64,000 nucleotides of DNA from positions 1 to 64,000 of the forward strand of contig CAIVQB010000077.1 in the NCBI GenBank assembly GCA_903907925.1, given 5' to 3'. The stretch's first letter is position 1. Each line of letters opens with the position of its first letter. Below, piece by piece: positions 23,406 through 32,494 of the stretch. The position numbers and the translations under genes are program-made. The stretch comes from an uncultured Verrucomicrobiota bacterium. GTDB lineage: Bacteria > Verrucomicrobiota > Verrucomicrobiia > Limisphaerales > UBA9464. The notes under the pieces are model-generated. The model searched no databases. It was given only the letters and a program-made list of their open reading frames with translations, and had not been told where the DNA came from.

Positions 23406-25672
23406 ATTCCCGTCCCGACGGTCCCGATCGTCGTCCCAGCCCTCCGTTCCGCTCCGACCGCTCTTCCCAGCCCGATCGCCCGGCAACCCGTCCCGAATAC
23501 CGCGCGCCGATTCCAGGCGCAGGTCGCCCCACCGGTGCGCCCGGTTACAATGGCCCGAGCCGTCCGCCGGAACGCCAAGTCAAGGAACGCCTGACCTTCC
23601 GTCCCGACGGCACCAGCGAGGTTAACATTCGCACCCAACGCGGCCCGAGACCCGGCCGCGGTGAGCGCGACTCGATCCGCAAGGGCGAACGCCCGTTCTG
23701 GGCCGGCAACTCCGGCCAAAACTCCGGTGAACAGCGCCCCGCACCCGAAGGCACTGATCGTCCCCGTCCGTCGTACAGCCGTCCCCCGGAAGATTCACGC
23801 GGCCCACGGCCTGGCTATGGTCGTCCGCCCGAGGATTCCCGTGGACCCCGACCGGCTTACGGCCGTCCTGCCGAAGATTCACGCGGGCCACGGCCTGCCT
23901 ACGGTCGCCCGTCGGAAGATTCACGGGGACCCAGGCCGGGTTATGCGCGTCCCGGTGAAGGTCCGCGTCCGGCAGGTGGTTCGCGGCGTCCGGATGGTTT
24001 CGGTTATCCCGAACGCCGTCCGTCCAGCTCACGTCCGGAGTCTTCGGGACCGTCACGGCCGCCAGCACGACCTTATTCCCAGAATCCCCGGCCCGATTCA
24101 CGTCCTGACTCACGACCCGTTTCACGACCCGCGGCTGCCAGCGGTGAAACCGATCGGGGTGAAGCTCCGCGGAGACCGTCGCGCCCTCCCGAAAAGCGTC
24201 CTTTTTACGAACGCTTCGTCGGACGTCGCCCTGCCCCCGCGCCCCGGGCGGCCGGGACGGCTCCTGAACGTTCGGAAACCCACCCGGAATCGGACGACGA
24301 GATCGAACCCGAGGTGCAGCCTGCCAAATCTTCGAGTTCCAAACCGGTTCGCAGCAATCCCAAGCCGACTCCTGAAGTGAAGGCGGCGAAGCGGGTCGCA
24401 GCTGCCAAGCGGGCAAAAAAATCGGCGGACCCCTCCGCGGCGACGGGCGACGGTGGAACTCCGCGGACCATCCCCGAGATCATCGCGCGCATCCTGTCCA
24501 AGATCGGTCCTGATCTCCCGGCTGACGCTGCGTTGCGCCAGGAATTGAAGCGTCGCCGGAGTCTCACCCCCGAGGCGACCGCGCAAATCAGTCTGTCGAT
24601 CTTCCGTCATTTCCGCTGGCTGGGCTGGCTGAATCCGGAAAGCACGCCCGAAGTGCGCCTGGCCCAGGCCCACACGCTGGCCGAACAATTCCGCAACCGT
24701 CCCGATTCCATTCCCGACGAGGAATTGCTGACCCGCAGCGTCCCCGCATGGACGCGTGAAGCACTGGACTTCGGAATCGATTGGGTCCGCGCCCTCCAAC
24801 GGGAACCGACCCTGTGGATTCGGGTCCGCGCCGATCACGAGGCGGCGTTGCAGGCCCGGTTTGCCGGGGGCGATCTCGGTCCATTGAAACCGGGTCCCCT
24901 GCCCCAGAGCTACGCCTACGAAGGCAAGGTGGACCTGTTCCGGTTGAAGGAATTTCAGGCCGGCCAGTTTGAAATCCAGGATGTCGCCTCGCAGGCGGTG
25001 GGTCATCTCTGTGATCCGCAACCCGGTGAACTCTGGTGGGACACCTGCGCCGGTGAAGGCGGAAAAACCCTGCACCTGGCCGATCGCATGGGCGGCAAGG
25101 GATTGATCTATGCGACCGACCGGGCCGATTGGCGGCTCGATCGCCTTCGCCTGCGCGCCGGACGCGCCGAGTGCTTCAACTATCGCGCGACCCATTGGGA
25201 TGGGGGCGTTCGGCCGCCAACCCAATCGCAGTTCGACGGTGTCCTCGTGGATGCACCGTGTTCCGGACTCGGAACCTGGGGCCGCAATCCGCATGCCCGC
25301 TGGACCACAACGTTGTCCGACGTGACCGAGCTCGCGGCCATCCAACACTCGTTGCTCCAGAACGCCGCCCGCGCGGTCAAGCTGGGTGGCAAGCTGGTGT
25401 ACGCCGTCTGCACGCTGACCCGGGCGGAATCCGTCGACATCGCCGAAGCCTTCGCGCGGGAGAACCCGGACTTCGAACCCGTTCCGCTCCGGAATCCGTT
25501 TGAAACGCCAACCTCGACATCCGACACTGCAGCACCCACGAGCAATCAAATCACGCTCTGGCCCCAGCAGACCGGTGGCAACGGCATGTTCGTCGCTGCC
25601 TGGAAACGCATCCGCGCGGCAATGGTCGCCCCCGCGGCGGAGGGTGATCCGAGGAACGAAGCAGAACACTGA
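23402..25672 (+). CDS. RsmB/NOP2-type rRNA m5C methyltransferase with long repetitive disordered N-terminus
   Basis: The 756-aa protein has two very different halves. Residues ~1-360 are low-complexity P/R/S/G/E sequence that includes four 14-residue tandem repeats and ends in a lysine/alanine-rich linker (KAAKRVAAAKRAKKSA). Residues ~360-756 form a NusB-like helical lead and a class I methyltransferase. The SAM loop is WDTCAGEGGKTLHLADRMGG, motif IV is VDAPCSGLGTWGRNP, and motif VI is LVYAVCTLTRAESVDIAEAF. Both catalytic cysteines of the m5C fold (PCS and VCT) are present. The enzyme should methylate a cytosine in 16S rRNA or another RNA. The basic, proline-rich extension is not part of the family; RNA binding by it is inference. 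Confidence 0.85.
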   Translation: MNSRPDGPDRRPSPPFRSDRSSQPDRPATRPEYRAPIPGAGRPTGAPGYNGPSRPPERQVKERLTFRPDGTSEVNIRTQRGPRPGRGERDSIRKGERPFWAGNSGQNSGEQRPAPEGTDRPRPSYSRPPEDSRGPRPGYGRPPEDSRGPRPAYGRPAEDSRGPRPAYGRPSEDSRGPRPGYARPGEGPRPAGGSRRPDGFGYPERRPSSSRPESSGPSRPPARPYSQNPRPDSRPDSRPVSRPAAASGETDRGEAPRRPSRPPEKRPFYERFVGRRPAPAPRAAGTAPERSETHPESDDEIEPEVQPAKSSSSKPVRSNPKPTPEVKAAKRVAAAKRAKKSADPSAATGDGGTPRTIPEIIARILSKIGPDLPADAALRQELKRRRSLTPEATAQISLSIFRHFRWLGWLNPESTPEVRLAQAHTLAEQFRNRPDSIPDEELLTRSVPAWTREALDFGIDWVRALQREPTLWIRVRADHEAALQARFAGGDLGPLKPGPLPQSYAYEGKVDLFRLKEFQAGQFEIQDVASQAVGHLCDPQPGELWWDTCAGEGGKTLHLADRMGGKGLIYATDRADWRLDRLRLRAGRAECFNYRATHWDGGVRPPTQSQFDGVLVDAPCSGLGTWGRNPHARWTTTLSDVTELAAIQHSLLQNAARAVKLGGKLVYAVCTLTRAESVDIAEAFARENPDFEPVPLRNPFETPTSTSDTAAPTSNQITLWPQQTGGNGMFVAAWKRIRAAMVAPAAEGDPRNEAEH
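23777..23944 (+). repeat. Four in-frame 42-bp tandem repeats (14 aa: S/GRPxEDSRGPRPxY)
   Basis: Protein residues 126-181 are four tandem units that vary only at a few positions (SRPPEDSRGPRPGY, GRPPEDSRGPRPAY, GRPAEDSRGPRPAY, GRPSEDSRGPRPGY). The DNA units differ mostly at third positions, so the array has been under protein-level constraint since it expanded. Confidence 0.85.
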
Positions 25673-25780
25673 TTTCACGGATTCACACGGATTGGAAACC
25701 CTGCGGTGGCGGGCTATGGGGATTGTGTTTCCCGCAGTTTCCTTCTCCTCCAAATCCGTGAAAATCTGTGCAATCCGTGT
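25673..25780. repeat. Convergent intergenic repeat (family E), ends face each other
   Basis: The spacer runs from the TGA of the methyltransferase to the TAG of the ceramidase-like gene. Its left end reads TTTCACGGATTCACACGGAT and its right end AATCCGTGAAAATCTGTGC followed by AATCCGTGTC. The arms are partly complementary (CACGGATT against AATCCGTG), giving an imperfect long inverted repeat. Similar intergenic words are, from memory, common in environmental bacterial genomes. Confidence 0.5.
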
Positions 25781-27037
25781 CTACTCTCCTGATGCTGCCG
25801 GGTTTTCGGCGATGAGTTTCAGGGCCTCGTTGATGAGGATCTCGCCGGTCTTTTCACCGAGACAAGTTCGGCTGACGTACTCGTAGCGCTTGAAGCTCTG
25901 CCAGTCGACTTCGGTGAGGATGTAGCCGAAGGCATCGTTGGTCAGGCCGAAGAGGCAGTTCTGTTTGCCGCGCATCTTGCGCTTCAGATAGAAGCCGATA
26001 TTCGGCAATGCCTCTCCGGGAATGGTGAGGATCTGGGCTGTGCCGAGATTCACCAGATTCATGCGCGTGCTGACCACGCCGTCCGCACCGGTGGCATAGC
26101 CCAGCGGTGAACCGCGCATCACTGCCAACAATAGCGGCGATTCGACGGGAAACTTAACGGTCCGCGCCGCCACGTGCAGATGCGGTGTTCGTTGGACCGG
26201 CGCATCCTTGACGACGCGCAACGACTCTTCCGCGAGCAGGCGTCCGATGCGGTTGCATTCCTTCCAGTCGCGCGCTTCCTTTCCATCCGGCAGGCGGTTG
26301 TCGGCGGTTATCATCCCGCCCTGCGCGGAATTCATGAAGATGCCGGTGCCGGCACCCAATTCCGCGAGGCGGTCGTAAAGCGGCCCGATCAGGTCGGGCG
26401 AACAGATGCCCGCGTCCGAGCCGAGCACCTCGGGATGAACCGCATAATTCACCAGGGTCGCAAACACCACCCCGTCGGCGCCAACGGCCTGGAGGACATT
26501 GACCCGCGGATCGTAGAGCTGCGGGGCGTAGTAATTGTAGGCGATCCTGCCCGCCGCTTCGCCGGTCGCAGACTTCAGCCCCGCCGGCTTGAGACGGGCG
26601 ATGGCCTCGGTGATGGCGGCAGCCGCCTCGTCAACGACGTGATTGAGATATTTGAGGTCCCCGCCCGTGCCGCCCTTGCCGTCCGGAAAACAATATGCAT
26701 CCGGTGCGCTGTGGGTGTGGGTCGCCCCGATGAGAATGTTCTGCGGCGGGATACCGGTGACCTTCTGGCGAATCCGTTCGCCGAGCACGCTCGGGAACCC
26801 GAGGAAGTCGGTGCTGACAAAGGCCACCCGGGTCCCGTCTTCATCAAACACAAGGGCTCGAACCGTAATCTCACCGTTCTTCTCGCGAACTGGATTGGAA
26901 GGTCCCACCCCGCCGCTGACGGGCAGGAGCGGATCGGGAGTAACATTCCGAACAGCGATGCCCGCCTGAAACGCGGCGTCTGCGCGCAGTCCAATCCACG
27001 ACAGCGCCAGCAGCAGGATGAGTTTGGATTTCATCAT
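25781..27037 (-). CDS. Secreted neutral/alkaline ceramidase-like protein
   Basis: The ATG at 27037 (followed by a second ATG) is the likely start, giving a signal peptide (MMKSKLILLLALSWIGLRADA); an upstream GTG at 27052 is possible. The ~418-aa body begins AGIAVRNVTPDPLLPVSGG, the usual first strand of the family. It then has VAFVSTDFLGF, ILIGATHTHSAPDAY with the zinc-binding HTH, VNYAVHPEVLG and MNSAQGGMITADN. It closes with LFGLTNDAFGYILTE, the family's NDxxGY. Related proteins hydrolyse N-acyl-sphingosine or are uncharacterised; substrate is unknown here. It follows FtsZ but on the same strand as a separate unit. Confidence 0.8.
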   Translation of the reverse strand: MMKSKLILLLALSWIGLRADAAFQAGIAVRNVTPDPLLPVSGGVGPSNPVREKNGEITVRALVFDEDGTRVAFVSTDFLGFPSVLGERIRQKVTGIPPQNILIGATHTHSAPDAYCFPDGKGGTGGDLKYLNHVVDEAAAAITEAIARLKPAGLKSATGEAAGRIAYNYYAPQLYDPRVNVLQAVGADGVVFATLVNYAVHPEVLGSDAGICSPDLIGPLYDRLAELGAGTGIFMNSAQGGMITADNRLPDGKEARDWKECNRIGRLLAEESLRVVKDAPVQRTPHLHVAARTVKFPVESPLLLAVMRGSPLGYATGADGVVSTRMNLVNLGTAQILTIPGEALPNIGFYLKRKMRGKQNCLFGLTNDAFGYILTEVDWQSFKRYEYVSRTCLGEKTGEILINEALKLIAENPAASGE

Positions 27038-27079
27038 AAAGGGAATACCCACGCATCCGGACCAGCTCGCGGTGCGGGA

Positions 27080-28411
27080 TCAATTCAGGGCGATGCCGCG
27101 TCGCGCGAAGGTCGGCTCGTCGAGATTCTCGCCGTTGCGTTTGACCGGTTCGGTCTGGGCGAACCGGCTGACCGAGACGACATCGAACTTGAACAACGTC
27201 TGAATCGCTTTTTTGCGCTTTAATGGATTCTTGATCTGTCGTTGGGCGAGCTCGCGTTTCTGACCGTCGTTGAGGGACGGAGCGGGCGGAACAAAGAGGG
27301 GCCCGACGCGATTGCCGGGGGCTTCCACCGCATCGGATGGCATCTCGAATTGGAGCCGATCCGGTTCGGCCGGTTTCGCCGCTTCGGTTCCTGCTGCGGC
27401 AGGAGCTTCGACATGGGTTGAGTGCGGAGTCGAGCCTCCACGGGTCGCAATCACCGTCACCACCAACCGCCCCTCCAATTCCGGATCGACGGCCGCACCG
27501 GTGATCAACTGCGCGTGCTCGCACAAACGCTGGAACTGATCCTGGAGACTCTGAACTTCGTCGAATCGCAGGTCATTGCCACCGGCGACGGCGAGGAGAG
27601 CGGCGTCGGCTTCCACGAGCATTTGTCCGGCCTGGAGGAAGGGATGACGCTGGAGTCGCTCCAACGCTTCGCGGGCGCGACCGGGTCCGCGCACTTCGAC
27701 GGCTGCAAAAACACTCGCCGCGTGGCGACCGCGCAGGAGGCGTTCCAGATCGGCGAAACTGACTGGATTCAGCGCCGGCCGGTGCAAAAGCCGCCAGATG
27801 CTCGCAACACTTTGGGCGACCATGTCGTTGGCCGCGGCAAACATCTCCAGCAACGGCGTCTTGTCATCGAGCATCGTGGCGACTCCCTGATTGGGAACGC
27901 AGATCACAGCGTCCGCGGCGGAACGAAGCGCCTGAAGGCCGGCGGCGGCATTGGAACGACGGAGCGTCCCTTCGTAATCGAACGGCAACACCGCGACTCC
28001 GAGAACGAGCGCCCCAGCTTCACGCGCGATCCGGGCCAGAACGGGTCCGGCACCTCCGCCGACGCCGCCGCCGACGCCGGTGACCAGGCAGACGAGGCGG
28101 ACCCCGGCGAACAGTTCCTTCCAGCGGGCGACATCCTCCTTCGCCGCCGCCGCGCCCAGTGAAAGATCATTCCCGCATCCACCGCCCCGCGCGGCCAGTG
28201 CACCAAACGAACGCACGGCGACGGAGCCCAGCGAGCGCAGTGAGGCGGCATCGGTGTCGGCGGCAACCACCGAGGCACCCGGAATGCCGTTGCAGGCCAG
28301 GCGTTCGGCAATGGCACCGCCGGAATGCCCCATGCCAACGACGAGGAATTCGAGGGGCGTGGCCGGGGTGGGAGCCGCCGAGTCTTCGGGAGCGGAGGGT
28401 GCTGGGTTCAT
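27080..28411 (-). CDS. ftsZ: Divergent cell division protein FtsZ
   Basis: This 443-aa GTPase should form the division ring. Its place directly after ftsA supports the call, as does the C-terminal peptide NLDEPTFARRG (429-439), which matches the conserved tail that binds FtsA. The N-terminal strand is LVVGMGHSGGAIAERL and the nucleotide loop is VVAADTDAASL. The tubulin signature reads TGVGGGVGGGAGP (111-123), not the usual GGGTGTGAAP. The synergy loop reads NPVSFADL (215-222) instead of NxDFADV, so only one of the two usual aspartates is kept. Downstream, FDYEG and VPNQ are recognisable. This is more divergent than typical bacterial FtsZ and the GTPase could be altered. Confidence 0.85.
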   Translation of the reverse strand: MNPAPSAPEDSAAPTPATPLEFLVVGMGHSGGAIAERLACNGIPGASVVAADTDAASLRSLGSVAVRSFGALAARGGGCGNDLSLGAAAAKEDVARWKELFAGVRLVCLVTGVGGGVGGGAGPVLARIAREAGALVLGVAVLPFDYEGTLRRSNAAAGLQALRSAADAVICVPNQGVATMLDDKTPLLEMFAAANDMVAQSVASIWRLLHRPALNPVSFADLERLLRGRHAASVFAAVEVRGPGRAREALERLQRHPFLQAGQMLVEADAALLAVAGGNDLRFDEVQSLQDQFQRLCEHAQLITGAAVDPELEGRLVVTVIATRGGSTPHSTHVEAPAAAGTEAAKPAEPDRLQFEMPSDAVEAPGNRVGPLFVPPAPSLNDGQKRELAQRQIKNPLKRKKAIQTLFKFDVVSVSRFAQTEPVKRNGENLDEPTFARRGIALN

Positions 28412-28423
28412 GGCGCGGGGAGG

Positions 28424-29635
28424 TCAGCGACCAAACAGACTTTGCAAAGTGGCACGAAAGCCGAACCGGCTGCGGGACCGGTTCTGAAGGCGCATGGCGC
28501 CGTAACGGACGAGACCGATCGCGGTGGCGAATTCCGGATTGGCCAGGACATCGGCCGGACCGGAGACGTTGTGAGTGTGGGCCCGTCCCACCGGCAACTG
28601 GAAGACGCGGTCTACCAGCGTTTCGATGCCGCGGGTCCGGGCGCCGCCACCGCAGAGAACCACACCGGCCTGGGCGAGTCCGAAGGCGTCCGACTTCGCC
28701 AGATCCCGGGCGATCAATTCCAACGTCTCCTCGAGGCGCATCGACATGATGCGATGCATGTTTTCCAGGCTGACAATCCGCGGCGCCAATCCGGTTTCGC
28801 CAGGAACCGTGTGGGTGGTGCCCTTCACCTCCGGCTCGTACACCGCGCACCCGTGTTCGCGCTTCAATTGTTCCGCCTGATCGATGGGGATGCGGAGGCC
28901 GCAGGCGAGGTCGTTGGACACATGATCCCCGCCGACCGGCAGGACACCCGAATGGCGGAGAATGCCTCCGTGGAAGAAGGTGTATTCCGTCGCGCCGGCA
29001 CCGAGGTCGATCATGATGACCCCCTGCCGTTTTTGTTCGGGAGTGAGCACGGCGAGCGCCGAGGCGAGGCCGTTGAAGACCGGTTTCGCCACCGACACCT
29101 GCATCGACTGAACCACGCGACGGGCGGTTTCGATCCGCGCCGTGCGGCCGCGGATCACGTGCACGCTGGCGGTCAGGACACCGCCGACCAGCCCGACCGG
29201 ATTCTCGATGCCGGTCATGTCATCCACGCAATAATCCTGACGGACACTGTCGATGACCTCGTTGCCTGCCGGACAATTGAACTGCTTGGCGTTCGCCACC
29301 GCATCCAAGACATCCTCCGCGGTGATCGTTCGGTCGAAGGAAGCGATCGGGTGAACCCCCTTGCTGTCGTCGCAGAAGATGTGGTTGCCGGTGATCCCCA
29401 GATAGACCTCCTGGATCTCGACATTCGCCTGCTGCTCCGCCTCGGCCAGGGCCACCCGGATGTCCTCAGCCGCCTTGAGCGTGTCGGTGATCTCGCCCTT
29501 GCGGACTCCGCGCGAGGTGCATTGACCCAGTCCGAGGATGGTCAACTCCCCCTTGGGACCCGCCTCACCGACGGCGGCGCAGATCTTGTGGGTGCCGACT
29601 TCGAGACCGACGATGACTTGGCCGGGATCAAACAT
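28424..29635 (-). CDS. ftsA: Cell division protein FtsA
   Basis: The 403-aa actin-like protein reads VIVGLEVGTHKICAAVGEA at the N-terminal phosphate loop. The inserted 1C domain contains EVYLGITGNHI and HPIASFDRTITAEDVLDAV. The second phosphate loop is GVIMIDLGAGATEYTFF and the adenosine motif is AGVVLCGGGARTRGI. The C-terminus ends in SRFGFRATLQSLFGR, an amphipathic helix that would attach it and FtsZ to the membrane. It overlaps the ftsQ gene by 8 bp and lies 12 bp before ftsZ. Confidence 0.95.
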   Translation of the reverse strand: MFDPGQVIVGLEVGTHKICAAVGEAGPKGELTILGLGQCTSRGVRKGEITDTLKAAEDIRVALAEAEQQANVEIQEVYLGITGNHIFCDDSKGVHPIASFDRTITAEDVLDAVANAKQFNCPAGNEVIDSVRQDYCVDDMTGIENPVGLVGGVLTASVHVIRGRTARIETARRVVQSMQVSVAKPVFNGLASALAVLTPEQKRQGVIMIDLGAGATEYTFFHGGILRHSGVLPVGGDHVSNDLACGLRIPIDQAEQLKREHGCAVYEPEVKGTTHTVPGETGLAPRIVSLENMHRIMSMRLEETLELIARDLAKSDAFGLAQAGVVLCGGGARTRGIETLVDRVFQLPVGRAHTHNVSGPADVLANPEFATAIGLVRYGAMRLQNRSRSRFGFRATLQSLFGR

Positions 29636-30587
29636 GGCGGCGGAGGGGTTTGCGTTTCGTGTGAAGCGTTTTCGGAAGCGGCTCGGGCGTGGGCGCGAGG
29701 GCCTCCAGCCACTTCAACGGGGGATTCGAGCGGACACTGAGATCCAACGAACCGATCAGGCGGCCCATTCCAACCGCGCGGTCATGAATCGCCCGCCATT
29801 CGGCCAGTTGTCGTTCGAAATCATCCGGAGCCAGCGTGATCCGCGCGCCGAAATTACTCAGCACCCCGAGCACGCCGGGCACGCCGACATCCACCGAGAC
29901 AATCTCCGAAACGCCCGCCATGGCCGACGCGTCGAATCCGCCGAGGAACCGCAGCGCGGCCAGCACCAGTGGATCCTCGACCGCCTGACCCGCCGAGAAT
30001 CCGGCGATGGCCACGTGGGTCAGCATCGGAAGCGCCGCCTCGGCATCGATCACCTCGCGGGGTGCGTGTCCATCCTCGAACGGCATCAACACATGCCCGG
30101 ATTCATCCAGCAGATAAAACGCCTGCAAACCCCCGACCGGCGGCAGGAGGATGCGGGCGACCGGTGTTCGTTCCCGGACGGCGATGGTCAGCGTGCTGGG
30201 AAAGGCGATCCGCACCGTCGCCTCCTCAATCCGCGGATGACGCAACAGACGTTGCCGCATTGAAAAAATGTCGATGGTGAGAATATTGCGGCCCAGTTGG
30301 ACACCGGCCAGGCGGCGAATTTCGTCCTCGGTCAAAACTCCATCGCGGGTGACCGGGATCCGTTTCAATCCCAGGGACTCGATCCGGTACAACCAGTGTT
30401 CGCGGGCCAGGTCGAAGGTCACCCACGACACTGCGACCAGCACGCCCGCGAGAATGGCGGTCCGCAACAGGCTTCGCAGGCCACCGCGTCGTGCGCGGGG
30501 TGCGGCTTCATCGCTGGTCTCGGCGAACAGCGTGAACCCGCCATCGCGCCGCCGGTTTCGTCGTGAACGTTGGAAGAGAAAGGCCAT
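29628..30587 (-). CDS. ftsQ: Cell division protein FtsQ/DivIB
   Basis: The 319-aa product has a basic cytoplasmic N-terminus, one membrane helix (LRTAILAGVLVAVSWVTFDLA) and a periplasmic POTRA domain (LGLKRIPVTRDGVLTEDEIR, LAGVQLGRNILTIDIF, MRQRLLRHPRIEEATVRIAF). The FtsQ domain follows, including LTIAVRERTPVARI. It would join FtsB/FtsL in the divisome. The position between ddl and ftsA is canonical. Confidence 0.9.
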   Translation of the reverse strand: MAFLFQRSRRNRRRDGGFTLFAETSDEAAPRARRGGLRSLLRTAILAGVLVAVSWVTFDLAREHWLYRIESLGLKRIPVTRDGVLTEDEIRRLAGVQLGRNILTIDIFSMRQRLLRHPRIEEATVRIAFPSTLTIAVRERTPVARILLPPVGGLQAFYLLDESGHVLMPFEDGHAPREVIDAEAALPMLTHVAIAGFSAGQAVEDPLVLAALRFLGGFDASAMAGVSEIVSVDVGVPGVLGVLSNFGARITLAPDDFERQLAEWRAIHDRAVGMGRLIGSLDLSVRSNPPLKWLEALAPTPEPLPKTLHTKRKPLRRHV

Positions 30588-30593
30588 GGGGGT

Positions 30594-31508
30594 TCAGCCG
30601 GCGGCGGGACGTTCCATCGCGAGTGAAACCATCCGGTCGCACAACTCGGCGAACGACCATCCGGCGGCGGCGGCGGCCTTGGGCAGCAGGCTGGTTTCCG
30701 TCATGCCGGGAAGTGTGTTCACCTCCAGCACCACCGGATCGCCGTTGGGTCGCACCATTACGTCCACCCGCGCATAGTCGCGTCCGTCGACGGCCCGAAA
30801 CGCACCCAGCGCCGCCTCCTGGATCCGTGCCGTGACCACCGCATCAAACGGTGCCGGACACAAATACTCCGTCCGACCGGCCGTGTACTTGTTGGTGTAA
30901 TCATAGGCACCCGCCCGGGGCCGTACCTCGACCACCGGCAGCGCGGTTCCGGCGAGAATGCCAACCGTCGTCTCGCGACCCGTGATGCGCTCCTCCATCA
31001 ATACTTCGCTGTCGTACCGCATCGATTCAGCGAGGGCCGACGGGAACTGTTCCAGCGCATCGACGAATTGCAGTCCGACACTGCTGCCCTGGCGGACCGG
31101 CTTGAGAACGACTGGTGGCACCCAGGCGGCGGAAGGCCAGCCCGCGGTCGGGGAATCGAATACCACGAACCGCGCGGTAGGCACTTGAGCGTCGAGGCAG
31201 CGTTGCTTGGTCGCCACCTTGTCGAATGCCGTCCGACTCCCGGCGGCCCCAGTGCCAGTATAGGGAATTCCCATGCGGTCCAGCTCCAGTTGGACGCCGC
31301 CGTCTTCGCCGTAGGTGCCGTGAAGCGCAAGGAACACCACCTCGGTATCGGGCGGCAGTTGGAGATTGCCCGGAACGGGATCCACCTCATGAACCTGATG
31401 CCCGAGCTCCCGGAGCGCCCGAGCCACCGCGGCACCGGATCGCAACGACACCTCGCGCTCGGCGGACGGGCCGCCGCGCAACACGGTAATGATGCGGAAC
31501 CGGCTCAT
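30594..31508 (-). CDS. ddl: D-alanine--D-alanine ligase
   Basis: The 304-aa ATP-grasp ligase makes D-Ala-D-Ala for the peptidoglycan stem. It begins RIITVLRGGPSAEREVSLRS, with the family's GGxSxExEVSLxS. It continues VVFLALHGTYGEDGGVQLEL, VVLKPVRQGSSVGL, the basic KPVRQGSSVG loop, and ends with the metal-binding LEVNTLPGMTETSLLPKAA. Its start overlaps the murB stop by 4 bp. Confidence 0.95.
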   Translation of the reverse strand: MSRFRIITVLRGGPSAEREVSLRSGAAVARALRELGHQVHEVDPVPGNLQLPPDTEVVFLALHGTYGEDGGVQLELDRMGIPYTGTGAAGSRTAFDKVATKQRCLDAQVPTARFVVFDSPTAGWPSAAWVPPVVLKPVRQGSSVGLQFVDALEQFPSALAESMRYDSEVLMEERITGRETTVGILAGTALPVVEVRPRAGAYDYTNKYTAGRTEYLCPAPFDAVVTARIQEAALGAFRAVDGRDYARVDVMVRPNGDPVVLEVNTLPGMTETSLLPKAAAAAGWSFAELCDRMVSLAMERPAAG

Positions 31509-32494
31509 GGCAAATCCTCCCCGACGATTTCGACCTCGGTTTCAAGTTCGATGCCGCGTTCTTCACGCGCCCGGCTGCGAACCTGTTCGATCAACCCGAG
31601 AACATCGCGAGCCGTCGCGTGGCCCAGGTTGACGAAGAAATTGGCGTGGACATCGGACACCATCGCATCGCCAACACGCGTGCCTTTCAGCCCGAGTTCA
31701 TCAATAAGCCGGCCGGCCGGCAGCGTTGGTGTCGGATTCTTGAAGGTGCAACCGGCGCTCGGCTGATTCGGCTGTGAATCCCAGCGCTTGCGGCTGTAGG
31801 TCTCCATCCGTTCGCGGATTCCGTCGGCATCGGCGGGCGTTCCGCGCAGCAACGCTCCCACGGCAATCGAATCCCGCAGAACCGGACACGAACGGTAAAC
31901 GGCACCGACCTCGGCGGCGGGAACATCCTGAACCTCTCCAGCCCGCGTCACGTAACGGAGTCGTTCCACCACGTCGAAGGTCCACGCGTTCATCGCACCC
32001 GCGTTCATGCGCAGGGCACCGCCGAGCGATCCCGGAATTCCTTCCAAAAACTCCAGACCTGTCAGTCCGGCGCGACGGGCCTCGGTGGCGATCGCCTTGA
32101 GACGCACTCCAGCGCCGCACTGCATTAACGCGCCGTTGAATTCGATCGCGGAAAAGGCGGTATGCGCGAGCGAAAGAACCACCCCGCGGATGCCGCCGTC
32201 GCGGATCAAGAGGTTGGAACCCCGCCCCAAAACAAACACCGGCACTGACAATTGCGAGGCGAGTTCCAGCAGTGTGATCAGGGCATGCTCGGAATCGGGT
32301 TCGCTAAAAATGTCGGCCGGTCCACCCACCCGCAGCGTGGTCCGGCGGGCCAGCGGTTCGTCGCGGCGCAACACGGCTTCAAGCGGCAACGCGCCCTGAA
32401 GCTTGTGGAACAGGTCGGTCACCCGGATGGCGAGCTCGGCAGAGGCCTCGGAGGGAGTCGCCGGTTGGAACGGTGAAAGGGTAAAGGAACTCAA
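31505..32494 (-). CDS. murB: UDP-N-acetylenolpyruvoylglucosamine reductase
   Basis: The 329-aa FAD enzyme reduces the enolpyruvyl group of UDP-GlcNAc-enolpyruvate. Recognisable are TTLRVGGPADIF, GRGSNLLIRDGGIRGVVL, GLEFLEGIPGSLGGALRMNA and SAGCTFKNP. In the last motif cysteine stands where the Escherichia coli enzyme uses serine as acid; several MurB lineages share this, as far as I recall. The start is a TTG at 32494 that overlaps the murG stop as TTGA. Confidence 0.92.
   Translation of the reverse strand: MSSFTLSPFQPATPSEASAELAIRVTDLFHKLQGALPLEAVLRRDEPLARRTTLRVGGPADIFSEPDSEHALITLLELASQLSVPVFVLGRGSNLLIRDGGIRGVVLSLAHTAFSAIEFNGALMQCGAGVRLKAIATEARRAGLTGLEFLEGIPGSLGGALRMNAGAMNAWTFDVVERLRYVTRAGEVQDVPAAEVGAVYRSCPVLRDSIAVGALLRGTPADADGIRERMETYSRKRWDSQPNQPSAGCTFKNPTPTLPAGRLIDELGLKGTRVGDAMVSDVHANFFVNLGHATARDVLGLIEQVRSRAREERGIELETEVEIVGEDLP

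Noticed and set aside
23777-23944. Repeated 42-bp units that could look like a CRISPR or satellite array
   Set aside because: The units are contiguous, in frame, and differ mainly at third codon positions; there are no spacers.
24122-25753. 543-codon ORF opposite the RsmB-like methyltransferase gene
   Set aside because: It is an antisense frame of a GC-rich gene; the sense frame has clear methyltransferase motifs, and the antisense reading has no coherent domain.
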